From JAAXQD01 sp963790095 (GTDB lineage: Bacteria; Desulfobacterota; Desulfobacteria; Desulfobacterales; UBA11574): 64,000 bases of DNA. Under the pieces are notes generated by a model. That model had not been told where the DNA came from and did not search any database. It saw only the letters and a program-made list of their open reading frames with translations. Positions 42,689-51,607 of the stretch are shown here, one piece after another (positions within the stretch are counted from its first letter, which is position 1; each line of letters begins with the position of its first letter). The translations under genes were made by a program, and so were the position numbers. The stretch is taken from positions 159,321 through 223,320 of the forward strand of contig CAWBNO010000008.1 of NCBI GenBank assembly GCA_963790095.1. Reading direction: 5' to 3'.

Positions 42689-44773
42689 TTATCGAAATTC
42701 AAGTCTGAATTGAAGCCCGCCGCCAAAATTCCCCTCGGAATCCTGAAAGGCGTTCATCAACAGTCTCTCAAGAAATTTATATTCGGAGATCACTTGCTGA
42801 ATAATCTTCGCATTTTTAGTCTGCATGCCGTATTTGACCGTAACTCTTCTGGAGAGCTCCTTGCCCACAGTTACTTTTACTTCAGCGGATGCATCGGCCG
42901 CATTTGCTTCATGATATTCCAGTTCCACCACATCCAGACCAATGTTATCCTTGAGCTGTTTTTGAGCTGTTTCAGCAAGAATATCGCCGAGCATCTGTCT
43001 TGGAGAAAGGGATGACCCGCCGGCTCCTGCAATCAGTTCCCGTGTTGTTTTCCCGGTGATCAACAAAGAAAGAATATCCTCTTCGGTTTCCGACGGATCT
43101 GAAGAAAAATTAAGCTTAAGATTGTCCGGAGTTCCGGAGACATTCAAAAATACGGTCCATTCCCGGACCATTACTTCACTTTTCACATCGATGGTGGGCT
43201 CAATTTTATACGGGTTTATAAAATCAAAGACGCCCCGTTTGACATGGAATTCTTTTTTCTGAAAATAGACGGTACCGGATTCTACTTCGGCCCTCCCGCT
43301 GATCAGGGGACGATTCACCGACCCGTATATGCGGAGATCCGGCTTGACAGCCAATACGGCCAAATTATTGTCTACGACAAACGGCTCCCTGTATCCGGCT
43401 GTAATATCGAGGGCCATGTTTTTCAAAAAAGGCCATTGGATCTCCGATTCTGCCGGTGTTTGTTCCCGGGATGTTTTACCGAGGCTCTCCACAAGATTCA
43501 GTTGTATATCTTTATAATACGTCCCCTCAACGAGCTCAACATTTCCCGAAACAAGGGATTTTGCAGGGGTGCCCTCTAAATCCAGTTCGGCATTCAGACG
43601 AATCTCAAGGGTTTCGGGAATAATAATCGGAAGATCATCGGCAATGAATCTAATGTTCATTTTTGATGGCTGATACCCTTTAAGATCTATGGCACCGGAC
43701 AGTCCAAAACGCCCCTTGTCCAGCATTCCTTGGATATTGTCCAGAACGATGGATTTGGAGGTTATGTGAAGGGTGCCGTTCAGATCGTGGAGGCTCTGTA
43801 ATAGACCGGGAAGCGTCATTCCGATATTTTTTAAGTCAAGATGACCCAAAATGTTTGTCTGTGAAAGGTTCCCATTGATTTCAAGGGAAAGGAGTGCCAC
43901 ACCGGTGGCATTGGGCAGACTGTCTGTAAACAGCGTCAGTATTTCCAGGGGAATCTTGCCATCGGCCCTTAAATCCAGGTCGCCATTGAGTTTGGCGCTG
44001 CCTTTAATTTCCACAAAACCTTGCTCCATCAGGTTCAGGCGCACAACCGGAATGGAAATTTCACCACCGTTTAAAAAAGCTTGGAAATCATGGGCGCTGA
44101 GCAATTTTGATTTTTCCCTGAAAAGCTCCAGCCGAGAAATATCTGCGGACCCTTTGATCTGATCCGGCACTGCTGTGCTCCCCCTGATCTCCATCTTTCC
44201 AGTGACAAAACCATCTAGGTTTTTCCCGCCGGCGATTCTTAAATATGGAGCCAAATTGGTGTTATCAAACCCGGCGGATGCTGAAAAAGTTTGGGTCTTA
44301 AAATGATAATTTGCATTCAGCGAAAAACCCAGTCCCCCTGAAATATGTGCTGTCCCATCTTTAATTTGGACCTGAAACTGACCGTCTTCCAGATGTTGGC
44401 GATTGAAGCGCAAATCATTTAGGTCCAACTTCCCCTGGAGCCGAGGATTTTCAAAATCGCCGTTTCCATGGAAATCAAAAGAAATTCTGCCGTTATCATT
44501 TTCTCCCAGCTCGAACCGTGGAATGTTCTTTAGGGAAATGCCCCGGGAGGCGAGTCGCAGGTCATAATTTTTGTCCAAAGAAATCCAGCCGTCGATCATG
44601 ATTTTCTCACCCGGAGCCACCACCAGCACAAAAGAATCGAAATTGATCCGATCACCGTCAAGGTTCGATGTCAGCTGGATGCCGTCGACGTTCTGTTTGT
44701 AGACGTTGATATTTTTCCCGTCAAGATTCAATCGACCCCGTAGATGCCCCAAATCCCCTTTAACATGCGCCAT
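42689..44773 (-). CDS. tamB: TamB-like translocation/assembly module, C-terminal half (separate overlapping frame)
   Basis: A 694-residue frame covering the C-terminal part of a TamB (DUF490) protein: long amphipathic beta repeats, then the family end with PLISGRAEVESGTVYFQKKEF, SGTPDNLKLNFSSDPSETEEDILSLLITG and a C-terminal FQFRLEFR-type strand. Its ATG lies inside the last 14 bases of the upstream half-gene. Together the two frames give about 1308 residues, close to Escherichia coli TamB (1259). The likely explanation is a one-base frameshift near 44772, but a genuine split with translational coupling (AAGGGG 13 bases upstream) cannot be excluded. Confidence 0.85.
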   Translation of the reverse strand: MAHVKGDLGHLRGRLNLDGKNINVYKQNVDGIQLTSNLDGDRINFDSFVLVVAPGEKIMIDGWISLDKNYDLRLASRGISLKNIPRFELGENDNGRISFDFHGNGDFENPRLQGKLDLNDLRFNRQHLEDGQFQVQIKDGTAHISGGLGFSLNANYHFKTQTFSASAGFDNTNLAPYLRIAGGKNLDGFVTGKMEIRGSTAVPDQIKGSADISRLELFREKSKLLSAHDFQAFLNGGEISIPVVRLNLMEQGFVEIKGSAKLNGDLDLRADGKIPLEILTLFTDSLPNATGVALLSLEINGNLSQTNILGHLDLKNIGMTLPGLLQSLHDLNGTLHITSKSIVLDNIQGMLDKGRFGLSGAIDLKGYQPSKMNIRFIADDLPIIIPETLEIRLNAELDLEGTPAKSLVSGNVELVEGTYYKDIQLNLVESLGKTSREQTPAESEIQWPFLKNMALDITAGYREPFVVDNNLAVLAVKPDLRIYGSVNRPLISGRAEVESGTVYFQKKEFHVKRGVFDFINPYKIEPTIDVKSEVMVREWTVFLNVSGTPDNLKLNFSSDPSETEEDILSLLITGKTTRELIAGAGGSSLSPRQMLGDILAETAQKQLKDNIGLDVVELEYHEANAADASAEVKVTVGKELSRRVTVKYGMQTKNAKIIQQVISEYKFLERLLMNAFQDSEGNFGGGLQFRLEFR

Positions 44774-46604
44774 CGAGAACGACGTTCCCCTTCATTCCCT
44801 GGAGAAAATCTTCCACAAACAGTGCATCTCCTTTGAATACAATGTCCAAAGAAGGTGATTTTAGAATATTACGGGTTATGGGATCATATATCCGAACAGT
44901 GCCGAACATATCGAGTTTGGAATTGTGATTACGAATTTTTCCATAATCCAGGGACAGCATGCCTTGGGAAAATAATATTTTTGCATCCGCATCCCCAATC
45001 TTCACATCCTCAAATTTCAGATCTTTCCCCGCCAATCGGACATCCACCAGCGGCGCTTCGACCGTTCCACGAAGGTCTCCGTTAATGTTCACCATTCCCA
45101 TAAACCCATTCATTCCCAGTGGTGACATGACGTCTGTCAGGTCAGGGGCTTCAAGGATAAAGTTCGCGGTAACCTCATGGGAAGAAAGGTCATAATCGCC
45201 GTGGGCCTTAAAATGGGTTTTCCCTGCCCGGGCCTCCAACTGCTGAATCGTAACACGCCCCTTATTCATGCGGGCGTGGGCGGTTAGGTGTACGTCCACC
45301 GGTGAACGTGACTGGTTGACGGAGAGTTTTTTTGCAAAAAGTTCAAGGGTGGTCTCGGCCGCAAGTTTCTCCGGATAAATGCCGGTTCCTTTAAGCTCAA
45401 TTATCGAGTTTACGGATCCTTTGAATCTTGATCCCCGGGAGGACACATTTTCGAGTAACGCATCTTTCTGGCGGATAGACAGCCGATAGAATATGGCATC
45501 CGGATCAGGACGGGAATCGATAAATCCGTTGGCAAAGGCTTTTTTAAAGTCCACTTCGCCGTTCACATGGAATCGACCCGCGGAGGTATGGAGGTTAAGG
45601 TCGTCGATGGTCAGCCGTCTGTCATTGAGGCGGCAGTTTACGTTGATTCGGTCGACGCTTCTTCCGGCCACATGCCCGCCGCCGTAGTTCAGCGTCAAAT
45701 TGACAGTAGGGTTGTTCAGGGGTCCCTGTACAGTGGAACTCGTTTGGACGGTTCCCGTTGAATCCTGGGCCAAAGGAATAAGATGTTTAATTTTTGAAAG
45801 AACGGCTTCGCCCTTAATATCAAGATCCAAATTTGGATTATCGGCAAACGGATGTTGTACCTCTCCGGAAATCTTCAGGAAGATGCCGCCCGTGTTCACA
45901 TTTAGGGCCAGTTTGTTAATCCGATTTTTTTCCAGGTTTGCCGTCACGGACAACCGTTCGATGGTGGTCCGGACACCGCCGAGGTTTATATGCCCGCCAT
46001 CAATCTCACCGACAAGGCGACCTGTTTGTTTTAAAAAGTTTCCATCCCTGATGGTCAGGTCAATGTGTTGAAGCACCATCTGGTTCTGTTGTTTTTCTTC
46101 AACCCCATCATCTGTTGTGTATTGAAAAAAAGCGTCGAACACTTGAAGCTGCCGGATCACGACATTAAACCGAAGACCTGGATGTTTCGGGGCGGATTGA
46201 TTGTTGCCGGGGGTGTAAAGCGCCTGCATTAAATTGAGATTCCCCATTGGATCCACGGCCAGATATATTTGAGGGTTTTCCAAAAGCAAATCCTTGACGA
46301 ACAGTTCCCCCTTGAAAAACCGGACCCAGGATACCCGCAGTAAAAGACGGTTCAATTCAAACAGGGTGTCGTTCGTCGGCGCTCGGAGCAGCACATTGTG
46401 CAGTTCCACCGCGCCACCCCAGACTGAAAGATGACTGTCGGACCATGTTATGGTACCGGGAATGGCCTCACTGATCTTGGTCTGGATCCGTTGCTGCGCC
46501 CCGTCTGTATTGAGGTAAAGCGTTGCACCGATAAATAAAAACAGAAGAACAACAATGACCGCGCTGATACCGATAAAGCTCCATTTAATAAATTTCATGA
46601 TCAC
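44760..46604 (-). CDS. tamB: TamB-like translocation/assembly module, N-terminal half (AsmA-like)
   Basis: A 614-residue frame holding the start of TamB: one membrane helix (IGISAVIVVLLFLFIGATLYL, residues about 11-31), the AsmA-like N-terminal domain with KISEAIPGTITWSD, and then amphipathic beta strands. It stops at TAA after a short out-of-place tail (Gly-Ala-Cys), while the next frame continues the same type of repeat. In the reconstructed protein the groove would span the periplasm from inner membrane to the Omp85 partner. The start is supported by the membrane helix, and 590 bases of noncoding DNA lie upstream. Confidence 0.85.
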   Translation of the reverse strand: MIMKFIKWSFIGISAVIVVLLFLFIGATLYLNTDGAQQRIQTKISEAIPGTITWSDSHLSVWGGAVELHNVLLRAPTNDTLFELNRLLLRVSWVRFFKGELFVKDLLLENPQIYLAVDPMGNLNLMQALYTPGNNQSAPKHPGLRFNVVIRQLQVFDAFFQYTTDDGVEEKQQNQMVLQHIDLTIRDGNFLKQTGRLVGEIDGGHINLGGVRTTIERLSVTANLEKNRINKLALNVNTGGIFLKISGEVQHPFADNPNLDLDIKGEAVLSKIKHLIPLAQDSTGTVQTSSTVQGPLNNPTVNLTLNYGGGHVAGRSVDRINVNCRLNDRRLTIDDLNLHTSAGRFHVNGEVDFKKAFANGFIDSRPDPDAIFYRLSIRQKDALLENVSSRGSRFKGSVNSIIELKGTGIYPEKLAAETTLELFAKKLSVNQSRSPVDVHLTAHARMNKGRVTIQQLEARAGKTHFKAHGDYDLSSHEVTANFILEAPDLTDVMSPLGMNGFMGMVNINGDLRGTVEAPLVDVRLAGKDLKFEDVKIGDADAKILFSQGMLSLDYGKIRNHNSKLDMFGTVRIYDPITRNILKSPSLDIVFKGDALFVEDFLQGMKGNVVLDGAC

Positions 46605-47195
46605 CGTTCACTGCCCGCAAACAACGCCAAAACATGTTTCGGTTTTGTTCCTTAAAACCATCGTTTTCAAACCGGTGGTACTGATAAAATTGATAATATT
46701 CCTCAAGCCCCTCCTCCCATTACGCCATCACTCCATTATTCCGGCTACAAGATTCTCAGGTAGAACCGGAGAACTCTGACTCCCGCAATGCGGGACAGGC
46801 ATGGCCCATCGAAGATCCCGCCATGCGGGAAAGGACAAGGTTTTTCAGGGAAAAATAAACTTGTCGGGCTATTGACTTTTCCGATTCTGTTTTGCCCCGT
46901 ATAATTTAACACATTACAGTGGCAGATGCCAGCATGGAGAGAATACCGGCTGTGATATTGTGATGACAATAAAAATTTTTACATGGTTCGGCCCAAATCC
47001 TCGATTTTCAGGCAGAATTGATAATGTTTGATACCCCGCGCTTGGCGAAGATCCCGTCTCTGGGGGGCGGCGGGGCGCTTCATGATCCTATTGAAAAATG
47101 TTTTTATTGACTTTAAGGGATAGAATTGATGAACTTCTTTCTATGATGACACGAGAAAGAAAATTGTAAGGAGCTTTAATTTAAAGGTGAAACTT
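46605..47195. other. 590-base intergenic region with two short hairpins
   Basis: No gene is supported here. Two near-identical 15-base palindromes (TCCCGCAATGCGGGA at 46781-46795 and TCCCGCCATGCGGGA at 46816-46830) lie 20 bases apart and could form tandem hairpins. TATAAT at 46910-46915 may be a -10 box, but its nearest TTGACT is 22 bases upstream, too far for a standard promoter. Confidence 0.5.
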
Positions 47196-47735
47196 ATGAA
47201 CACGGTTAAAAAAATGGCTTTAATCTCGATGGTTGGCTATCTGCTGATGGTGGGAACCGGCTGTGCGCCGACGCTGGTTGCCAGCAGCACGCCGCAAATC
47301 CAAGCTGCTGACAATTCTTATTACAACGTCCAATTTGAACCTTTGAAAGATGGCGCCAATTTTTTTGCAGGGTTTCGTCTTGAGGTTTCCAACAAGACCC
47401 GTAAAGATTTGGAAATCGATTGGAATAAAACCCGCTATCTTTATAACGGCCGCGATGGGGGTGTTTTTGTGTTTAGGGGCATTCGGCCCGAAGATATAAA
47501 AAATTCAACAATACCCCCCGATATCATTCCCGCCGGGCAGTCTTTTTCAAAAAGGATCTCGCCTTACAGGCTATTGGCTCGGGCACCGCTGGCCCGCAAC
47601 GATAAGAACGCCGGTGAAATTAGCTCCGGACCCATTCCAAACGGTGAAAACGGCATTGTGTTATTTGTCAGGCAAAACGGGAATACGATCCAAGAGAAAT
47701 TAACGGTCAAAATAACAGAAAAGGCGGTTCAATAA
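47196..47735 (+). CDS. Lipoprotein of unknown function
   Basis: A 179-residue lipoprotein: signal peptide with Cys after MVGTG (lipid site), then an Ig-like beta domain with FFAGFRLEVSNKTRKDLEIDW and QSFSKRISPYRLL. It is a plausible outer-membrane or periplasmic lipoprotein, but I do not recognise the family. Two starts compete: GTG at 47187 with AAGGAG 13 bases upstream, and ATG at 47196 with AAAGGTG seven bases upstream. The ATG fits better. It is monocistronic. Confidence 0.72.
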   Translation: MNTVKKMALISMVGYLLMVGTGCAPTLVASSTPQIQAADNSYYNVQFEPLKDGANFFAGFRLEVSNKTRKDLEIDWNKTRYLYNGRDGGVFVFRGIRPEDIKNSTIPPDIIPAGQSFSKRISPYRLLARAPLARNDKNAGEISSGPIPNGENGIVLFVRQNGNTIQEKLTVKITEKAVQ

Positions 47736-47829
47736 TTATTAGAAGCCGTTTCAAAACTTCCCGGTGAGTGATTTTTGAGCCTTTTGCCGAAAAACGCTGC
47801 TCAAGGTTCAAAGATGTTCAACAAAATTT

Positions 47830-48858
47830 TCAGTCGATCCTTAAAACCTTTGCCCCTCGAATCTTCCGCTCTTTCAGTTCCAGCAGTGCCGTGTTCGCTT
47901 CTTCCAGGGGATATTCCTCGATTTCCGGTATGATGGGAATTTCGGCCGCCAGCTTGATGAATTCGCTGACATCCTTCCTGGCGACATTGGCCACACTCTT
48001 TATCTCTTTTTCCATCCAGAGATGTTCAGGATAATTCAGTTTCAGCAGATAATCTTTGTCTCTGTCTTCCTTTCGAATGGCATTGATCACCAGTCTTCCG
48101 CCGGATCTCAAATTGTTCAACGCCTCGACAACCGGTTTCCAGGCCGGTGTCGTATCGATGACAGCATCCAGCATTTCCGGTGTTTTATCCTCGGTATTCC
48201 CGGCCCAGACCGCTCCGAGCTCTCGGGCGAAATCCCTTTCTTTTTCACTTCTGGCAAAAACAAAGACCTTTACATCTGAATGTTGATAGTTGACCATTTT
48301 AAGCACAAGATGGGCCGATGCTCCAAAACCGGTAAGGCCAAGGTACTGACCATCCTTGATGTTGGCCAGCCGCAAAGACCGAAAACCGATTGCGCCGGCA
48401 CACAAAAGAGGCGCTGCCTGGGAATCTGAAAAAACATCCGGAATGTCATATGCAAAGTCCTCTGGCACCGTCATATACTCTGCATATCCGCCATTGGCAT
48501 CCCGGCCGGTAGCTCTGAATGCTTCGCATAAATTCTCTTCTTCTTGTCGGCAAAAATCGCAATGGCCGCACGCCGAATAAATCCAGGCGATCCCTACCCT
48601 GTCTCCTGTTTTATATCGGCCGGCATGGGGTCCTTTCTCTTCGACCCTTCCCACAACCTGGTGCCCCAGGACCATGGGAAATCGAGACGGAGGGGTTCTT
48701 CCCTCAATTTCATCCAGCTCGGTGTGGCAAACACCGCAGGCGGATATTTTTATCAATATTTCTTTTTCTTTGGGAGTAGGGTTCGGCAGGGTCGTCAACT
48801 GAAGCGGGGTTCTGTTTTCCTTGAGATCGCAGATCTCGTTTAATACCATCGCTTTCAT
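47830..48858 (-). CDS. Zinc-dependent alcohol dehydrogenase
   Basis: A 342-residue medium-chain dehydrogenase. Catalytic-zinc ligands are Cys in GVCHTE (near 43) and His in LGHQVVG (near 66). Structural zinc is held by the four cysteines in SACGHCDFCRQEEENLC. The Rossmann domain has GLTGFGASAHLVLKM, the variant Gly-x-Gly-x-x-Ala seen in this branch. It oxidises alcohols or reduces aldehydes with NAD(P); the substrate is not evident. Downstream is the lipoprotein gene on the other strand, and upstream is a structured repeat. Confidence 0.93.
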   Translation of the reverse strand: MKAMVLNEICDLKENRTPLQLTTLPNPTPKEKEILIKISACGVCHTELDEIEGRTPPSRFPMVLGHQVVGRVEEKGPHAGRYKTGDRVGIAWIYSACGHCDFCRQEEENLCEAFRATGRDANGGYAEYMTVPEDFAYDIPDVFSDSQAAPLLCAGAIGFRSLRLANIKDGQYLGLTGFGASAHLVLKMVNYQHSDVKVFVFARSEKERDFARELGAVWAGNTEDKTPEMLDAVIDTTPAWKPVVEALNNLRSGGRLVINAIRKEDRDKDYLLKLNYPEHLWMEKEIKSVANVARKDVSEFIKLAAEIPIIPEIEEYPLEEANTALLELKERKIRGAKVLRID

Positions 48859-48917
48859 TTTGAAACACCCCTTCCAATGAATATTGACGATTTTCGAGGG
48901 TCTTCAATGAAAAATTA

Positions 48918-49178
48918 TTCACCACAGAGACGCAGAGGTGTTTTTCTTATTTCTTTTTGTTGAGAGGACAAAAAGAAATAAATCCATGCCCTTCGGGCAG
49001 ATTTTTTAAATTCAATCTACCTTGACATATGGCTTTGATAGATTGAATCAAATTGATGCTATATTGAGTCCATCACAACAAGCGAAGCTTGAGAAGTTTT
49101 TGATTTGCCGGTATCTCCCGGCAAATCAAATATTATACCCTCCGTGTTCTCTGTACCTCGAGCGAAGCGGGCGGTGAA
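48918..49178. repeat. Structured intergenic repeat with three perfect hairpins
   Basis: This 261-base block starts TTCACC and ends GGTGAA, with ACAGAG-type sequence next to each end. Inside are three exact inverted repeats: TTATTTCTTTTTGT/ACAAAAAGAAATAA (48947-48981, 14 bp), TTCAATCTA/TAGATTGAA (49011-49047, 9 bp) and TTTGATTTGCCGG/CCGGCAAATCAAA (49099-49130, 13 bp). It has no coding potential. The layout resembles a MITE or a structured repeat family. The last hairpin is near the end of glyS, so it may also act as terminator. Confidence 0.7.
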
Positions 49179-49185
49179 AAAATTG

Positions 49186-51264
49186 TCAGGTCGAAATTTT
49201 TGAAAAATCGGCGAATAGGCCGAACAGATCTGAAATCAGCCCAAGCAAAGCCAGCCGGTTGTTCCGTATTTTTTTCTCTTTGCTCATGACCATGACACCG
49301 TCGAAAAAAGCATCCACCGGATCACGCAGCTTGGCAATTTCCCGAAGCGCCCGATCAAACTGTCCTTTGTCAAGAAGATTCGATACCTTTCCTTTGAGGT
49401 CTTTATAGGCGGAATACAATGCTTTTTCAGATTCATGTTCAAACAGTTTTTCATCGACTTTCTTCTTGGCGGGAAGATCGGCTTTTTTAATAATATTGAC
49501 CACCCGTTTGAAAGCGACGGCCAAAGGTTCAAAATCCGGCGCCGTTTTCAGGTCTTGAAGCGCACGCACGCGATTCCATACATTGGGCACATGATCCGTA
49601 TCTGCATCGGCAACCGCCGCAATGACATCTTTGGAAAAACCTTCCTCCACCAACTGATACGTCATGCGGTTTTGTATGAATGTGAAAATCAGATCGGCAA
49701 TCTCTTTGATATTTTTTGCGCCTTTTATGCCGTAAATGCTCAAACTCTTTTCAATCAATTTTTTCAAGGAAAATGAAAAGCCCCGGTCATTCATGATCTG
49801 GATAATGCCGATTCCCTGACGGCGAAGCGCATAGGCATCAGACGCGCCGGTAGGAACAAGCCCTACGGAAAAAAATCCGCAAATGGAATCGATCTTGTCC
49901 GCAATACTGATAAGTCCGCCGATCTCGGTCTCCGGAAGGGGGCCGCCGGAATAGGTCGGCCGGTAATGTTCCTCTATGGCGGCTGCCACGGCTTTGGGTT
50001 CTTTCTTGATCGAAGCATAATTTCTTCCCATAACGCCCTGCAAATTCGGAAATTCGTGAACCACCTGACTGACCAGGTCGGCCTTGCACAACCAGGCCGC
50101 CCTCAACACCTGTTTTTTTACATTCTCTTTCTGCCCTGTGGCATCCGCCAGATACGCTGCAATTTTTTGAATCCGTTGAACCTTTTCATACATGCTTCCC
50201 AGTTTGGCCTGGAAAAGCACGCCCTTGAGCCTATCGACCCACTCATCCATGGATTCTCCCACATCGCTTTTGAAAAAGAATTCCGCATCCGAAAGACGGG
50301 CTCTCAACACCCTTTCATGCCCGGTGGCGACAAGATTCATATCTTTTGTGCGGGTGTTGTTCACGGCAATAAAGCTGGGCATGAGGTTCCCGTTGTCATC
50401 CACCACGGCAAAATATTTTTGATGATGACGCATCGCGGTAATCAGGATCTCGCCGGGTATTTCCAGAAACGTTTTATCAAAGTTACCTGTCGTAGCGATG
50501 GGGAATTCAACCAGGTTCTTATTGATATCAATGAGCTCTTCATCTGGAAATACCTTGCCGCCGACGTCTTTTGCTGCTTTATTAATTTCATTTTCAACCA
50601 GTTTTCGCCGTTCTTCAAAATCGATAAACACATGGGCATCTTTCAGGGTTTTGACGTAATCGTCCGGCGAGGAGATCTTCACTTTCCCGGGCTGCATAAA
50701 ATAGTGGCCAAAGGAATATCGCCCGCTCTTAGTTGCTCCCACCTCAAACGGAATGATCTGATTTCCCAAAAGGGCCACGATATAATGGATCGGTCTGGCG
50801 AAGCTGATATTGAGTTCCGCCCATTTCATGTTTTTTGGAAAGGGGGTTGCCAGAATCACTTCCGGCAGTATGGTTTTAAGAAGCGTCCGGGTTGCCAGTC
50901 CTCGCTCCGCAACCCGTGCACAGACATAACGGCCTTTGTTGGTCTCTTTTATTTTTAAGGCGTTTACGGAGACTCCGACCTTTTCGGCAAATTTCAATGC
51001 AGCCGTTGTGGGATTGCCGTTGTTATCAAAACCGACTTTTTCCGGAGGCCCCAATACTTCAGAGGTTAAAGATTTCTGTTTGTCTGCCACCTGTTGAACT
51101 TCTATCGCAAGTCGTCTCGGCGTACCAAAAATTTTCGCGTTGCCATGTTCGATGCGAACGTCGGTCATTTTCTGTAAAAGCGCCAACGACAAAAATTCAA
51201 GCGCCGGTTCAATATAACCCGCCGGGATTTCCTCAGACCCTATCTCAAGCAATAAACTTTTCAT
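49186..51264 (-). CDS. glyS: Glycyl-tRNA synthetase beta subunit
   Basis: A 692-residue beta subunit of the alpha2beta2 bacterial glycyl-tRNA synthetase, which binds tRNA-Gly. It begins KSLLLEIGSEEIPAGYIEPAL and has the family features AKIFGTPRRLA, RSYFGHYF-like GRYSFGHYF, EFPNLQGVMGRNYA and an anticodon-binding C-terminus with VMVMSKEKKIRNNRLALL. ATG at 51264 is preceded by GAGG with five-base spacing; a GTG six bases upstream is the alternative. It follows glyQ after a 343-base gap that contains a long palindrome. Confidence 0.96.
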   Translation of the reverse strand: MKSLLLEIGSEEIPAGYIEPALEFLSLALLQKMTDVRIEHGNAKIFGTPRRLAIEVQQVADKQKSLTSEVLGPPEKVGFDNNGNPTTAALKFAEKVGVSVNALKIKETNKGRYVCARVAERGLATRTLLKTILPEVILATPFPKNMKWAELNISFARPIHYIVALLGNQIIPFEVGATKSGRYSFGHYFMQPGKVKISSPDDYVKTLKDAHVFIDFEERRKLVENEINKAAKDVGGKVFPDEELIDINKNLVEFPIATTGNFDKTFLEIPGEILITAMRHHQKYFAVVDDNGNLMPSFIAVNNTRTKDMNLVATGHERVLRARLSDAEFFFKSDVGESMDEWVDRLKGVLFQAKLGSMYEKVQRIQKIAAYLADATGQKENVKKQVLRAAWLCKADLVSQVVHEFPNLQGVMGRNYASIKKEPKAVAAAIEEHYRPTYSGGPLPETEIGGLISIADKIDSICGFFSVGLVPTGASDAYALRRQGIGIIQIMNDRGFSFSLKKLIEKSLSIYGIKGAKNIKEIADLIFTFIQNRMTYQLVEEGFSKDVIAAVADADTDHVPNVWNRVRALQDLKTAPDFEPLAVAFKRVVNIIKKADLPAKKKVDEKLFEHESEKALYSAYKDLKGKVSNLLDKGQFDRALREIAKLRDPVDAFFDGVMVMSKEKKIRNNRLALLGLISDLFGLFADFSKIST

Positions 51265-51377
51265 AGTCACCTCTGTCTTTTGAATGCATCAAGTTATCTT
51301 GTTTTCCGACCATTTTTTATAGTTTTTTAACCGTTTAGTTTTTTGAAACAAATCGATGTTAAAGAAGCTTCATGTAT

Positions 51378-51555
51378 GATTAAATTTTTGACTGGAAGCT
51401 GTCTGAGTAAATTAGGGATCGTTTTGAAAGAACCATAAGCGATATAACTTTATGGATGAATCCCTTTGTTAAAGCAAAAGACCTTTATAAATAGCCCAGA
51501 CAGGTTCTTTCATTACGAGCCCTTATTCACGAGTTCTTTCAGCAAAAATTTAATC
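51378..51555. repeat. MITE-like element between glyQ and glyS
   Basis: The 178-base element has imperfect terminal inverted repeats of about 55 bases, starting with the perfect 13-base pair GATTAAATTTTTG/CAAAAATTTAATC and reaching an inner perfect GAAAGAACC/GGTTCTTTC pair (51426-51434 and 51503-51511). The arms share CTG, AAG, TGA, TAA, GGG and CGT blocks in between. It has no ORF of note. It separates two genes normally close in one operon. Confidence 0.7.
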
Positions 51556-51607
51556 AAACGGGAAGCGATCAGTTGTAAAAAACAAAATTCTTGCGAAATA
51601 TTTATTT

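Noticed and set aside
46745..46969. Minus-strand ORF in the TamB-lipoprotein gap
   Set aside because: It covers the hairpin sequences, has low coding character and no ribosome-binding site.
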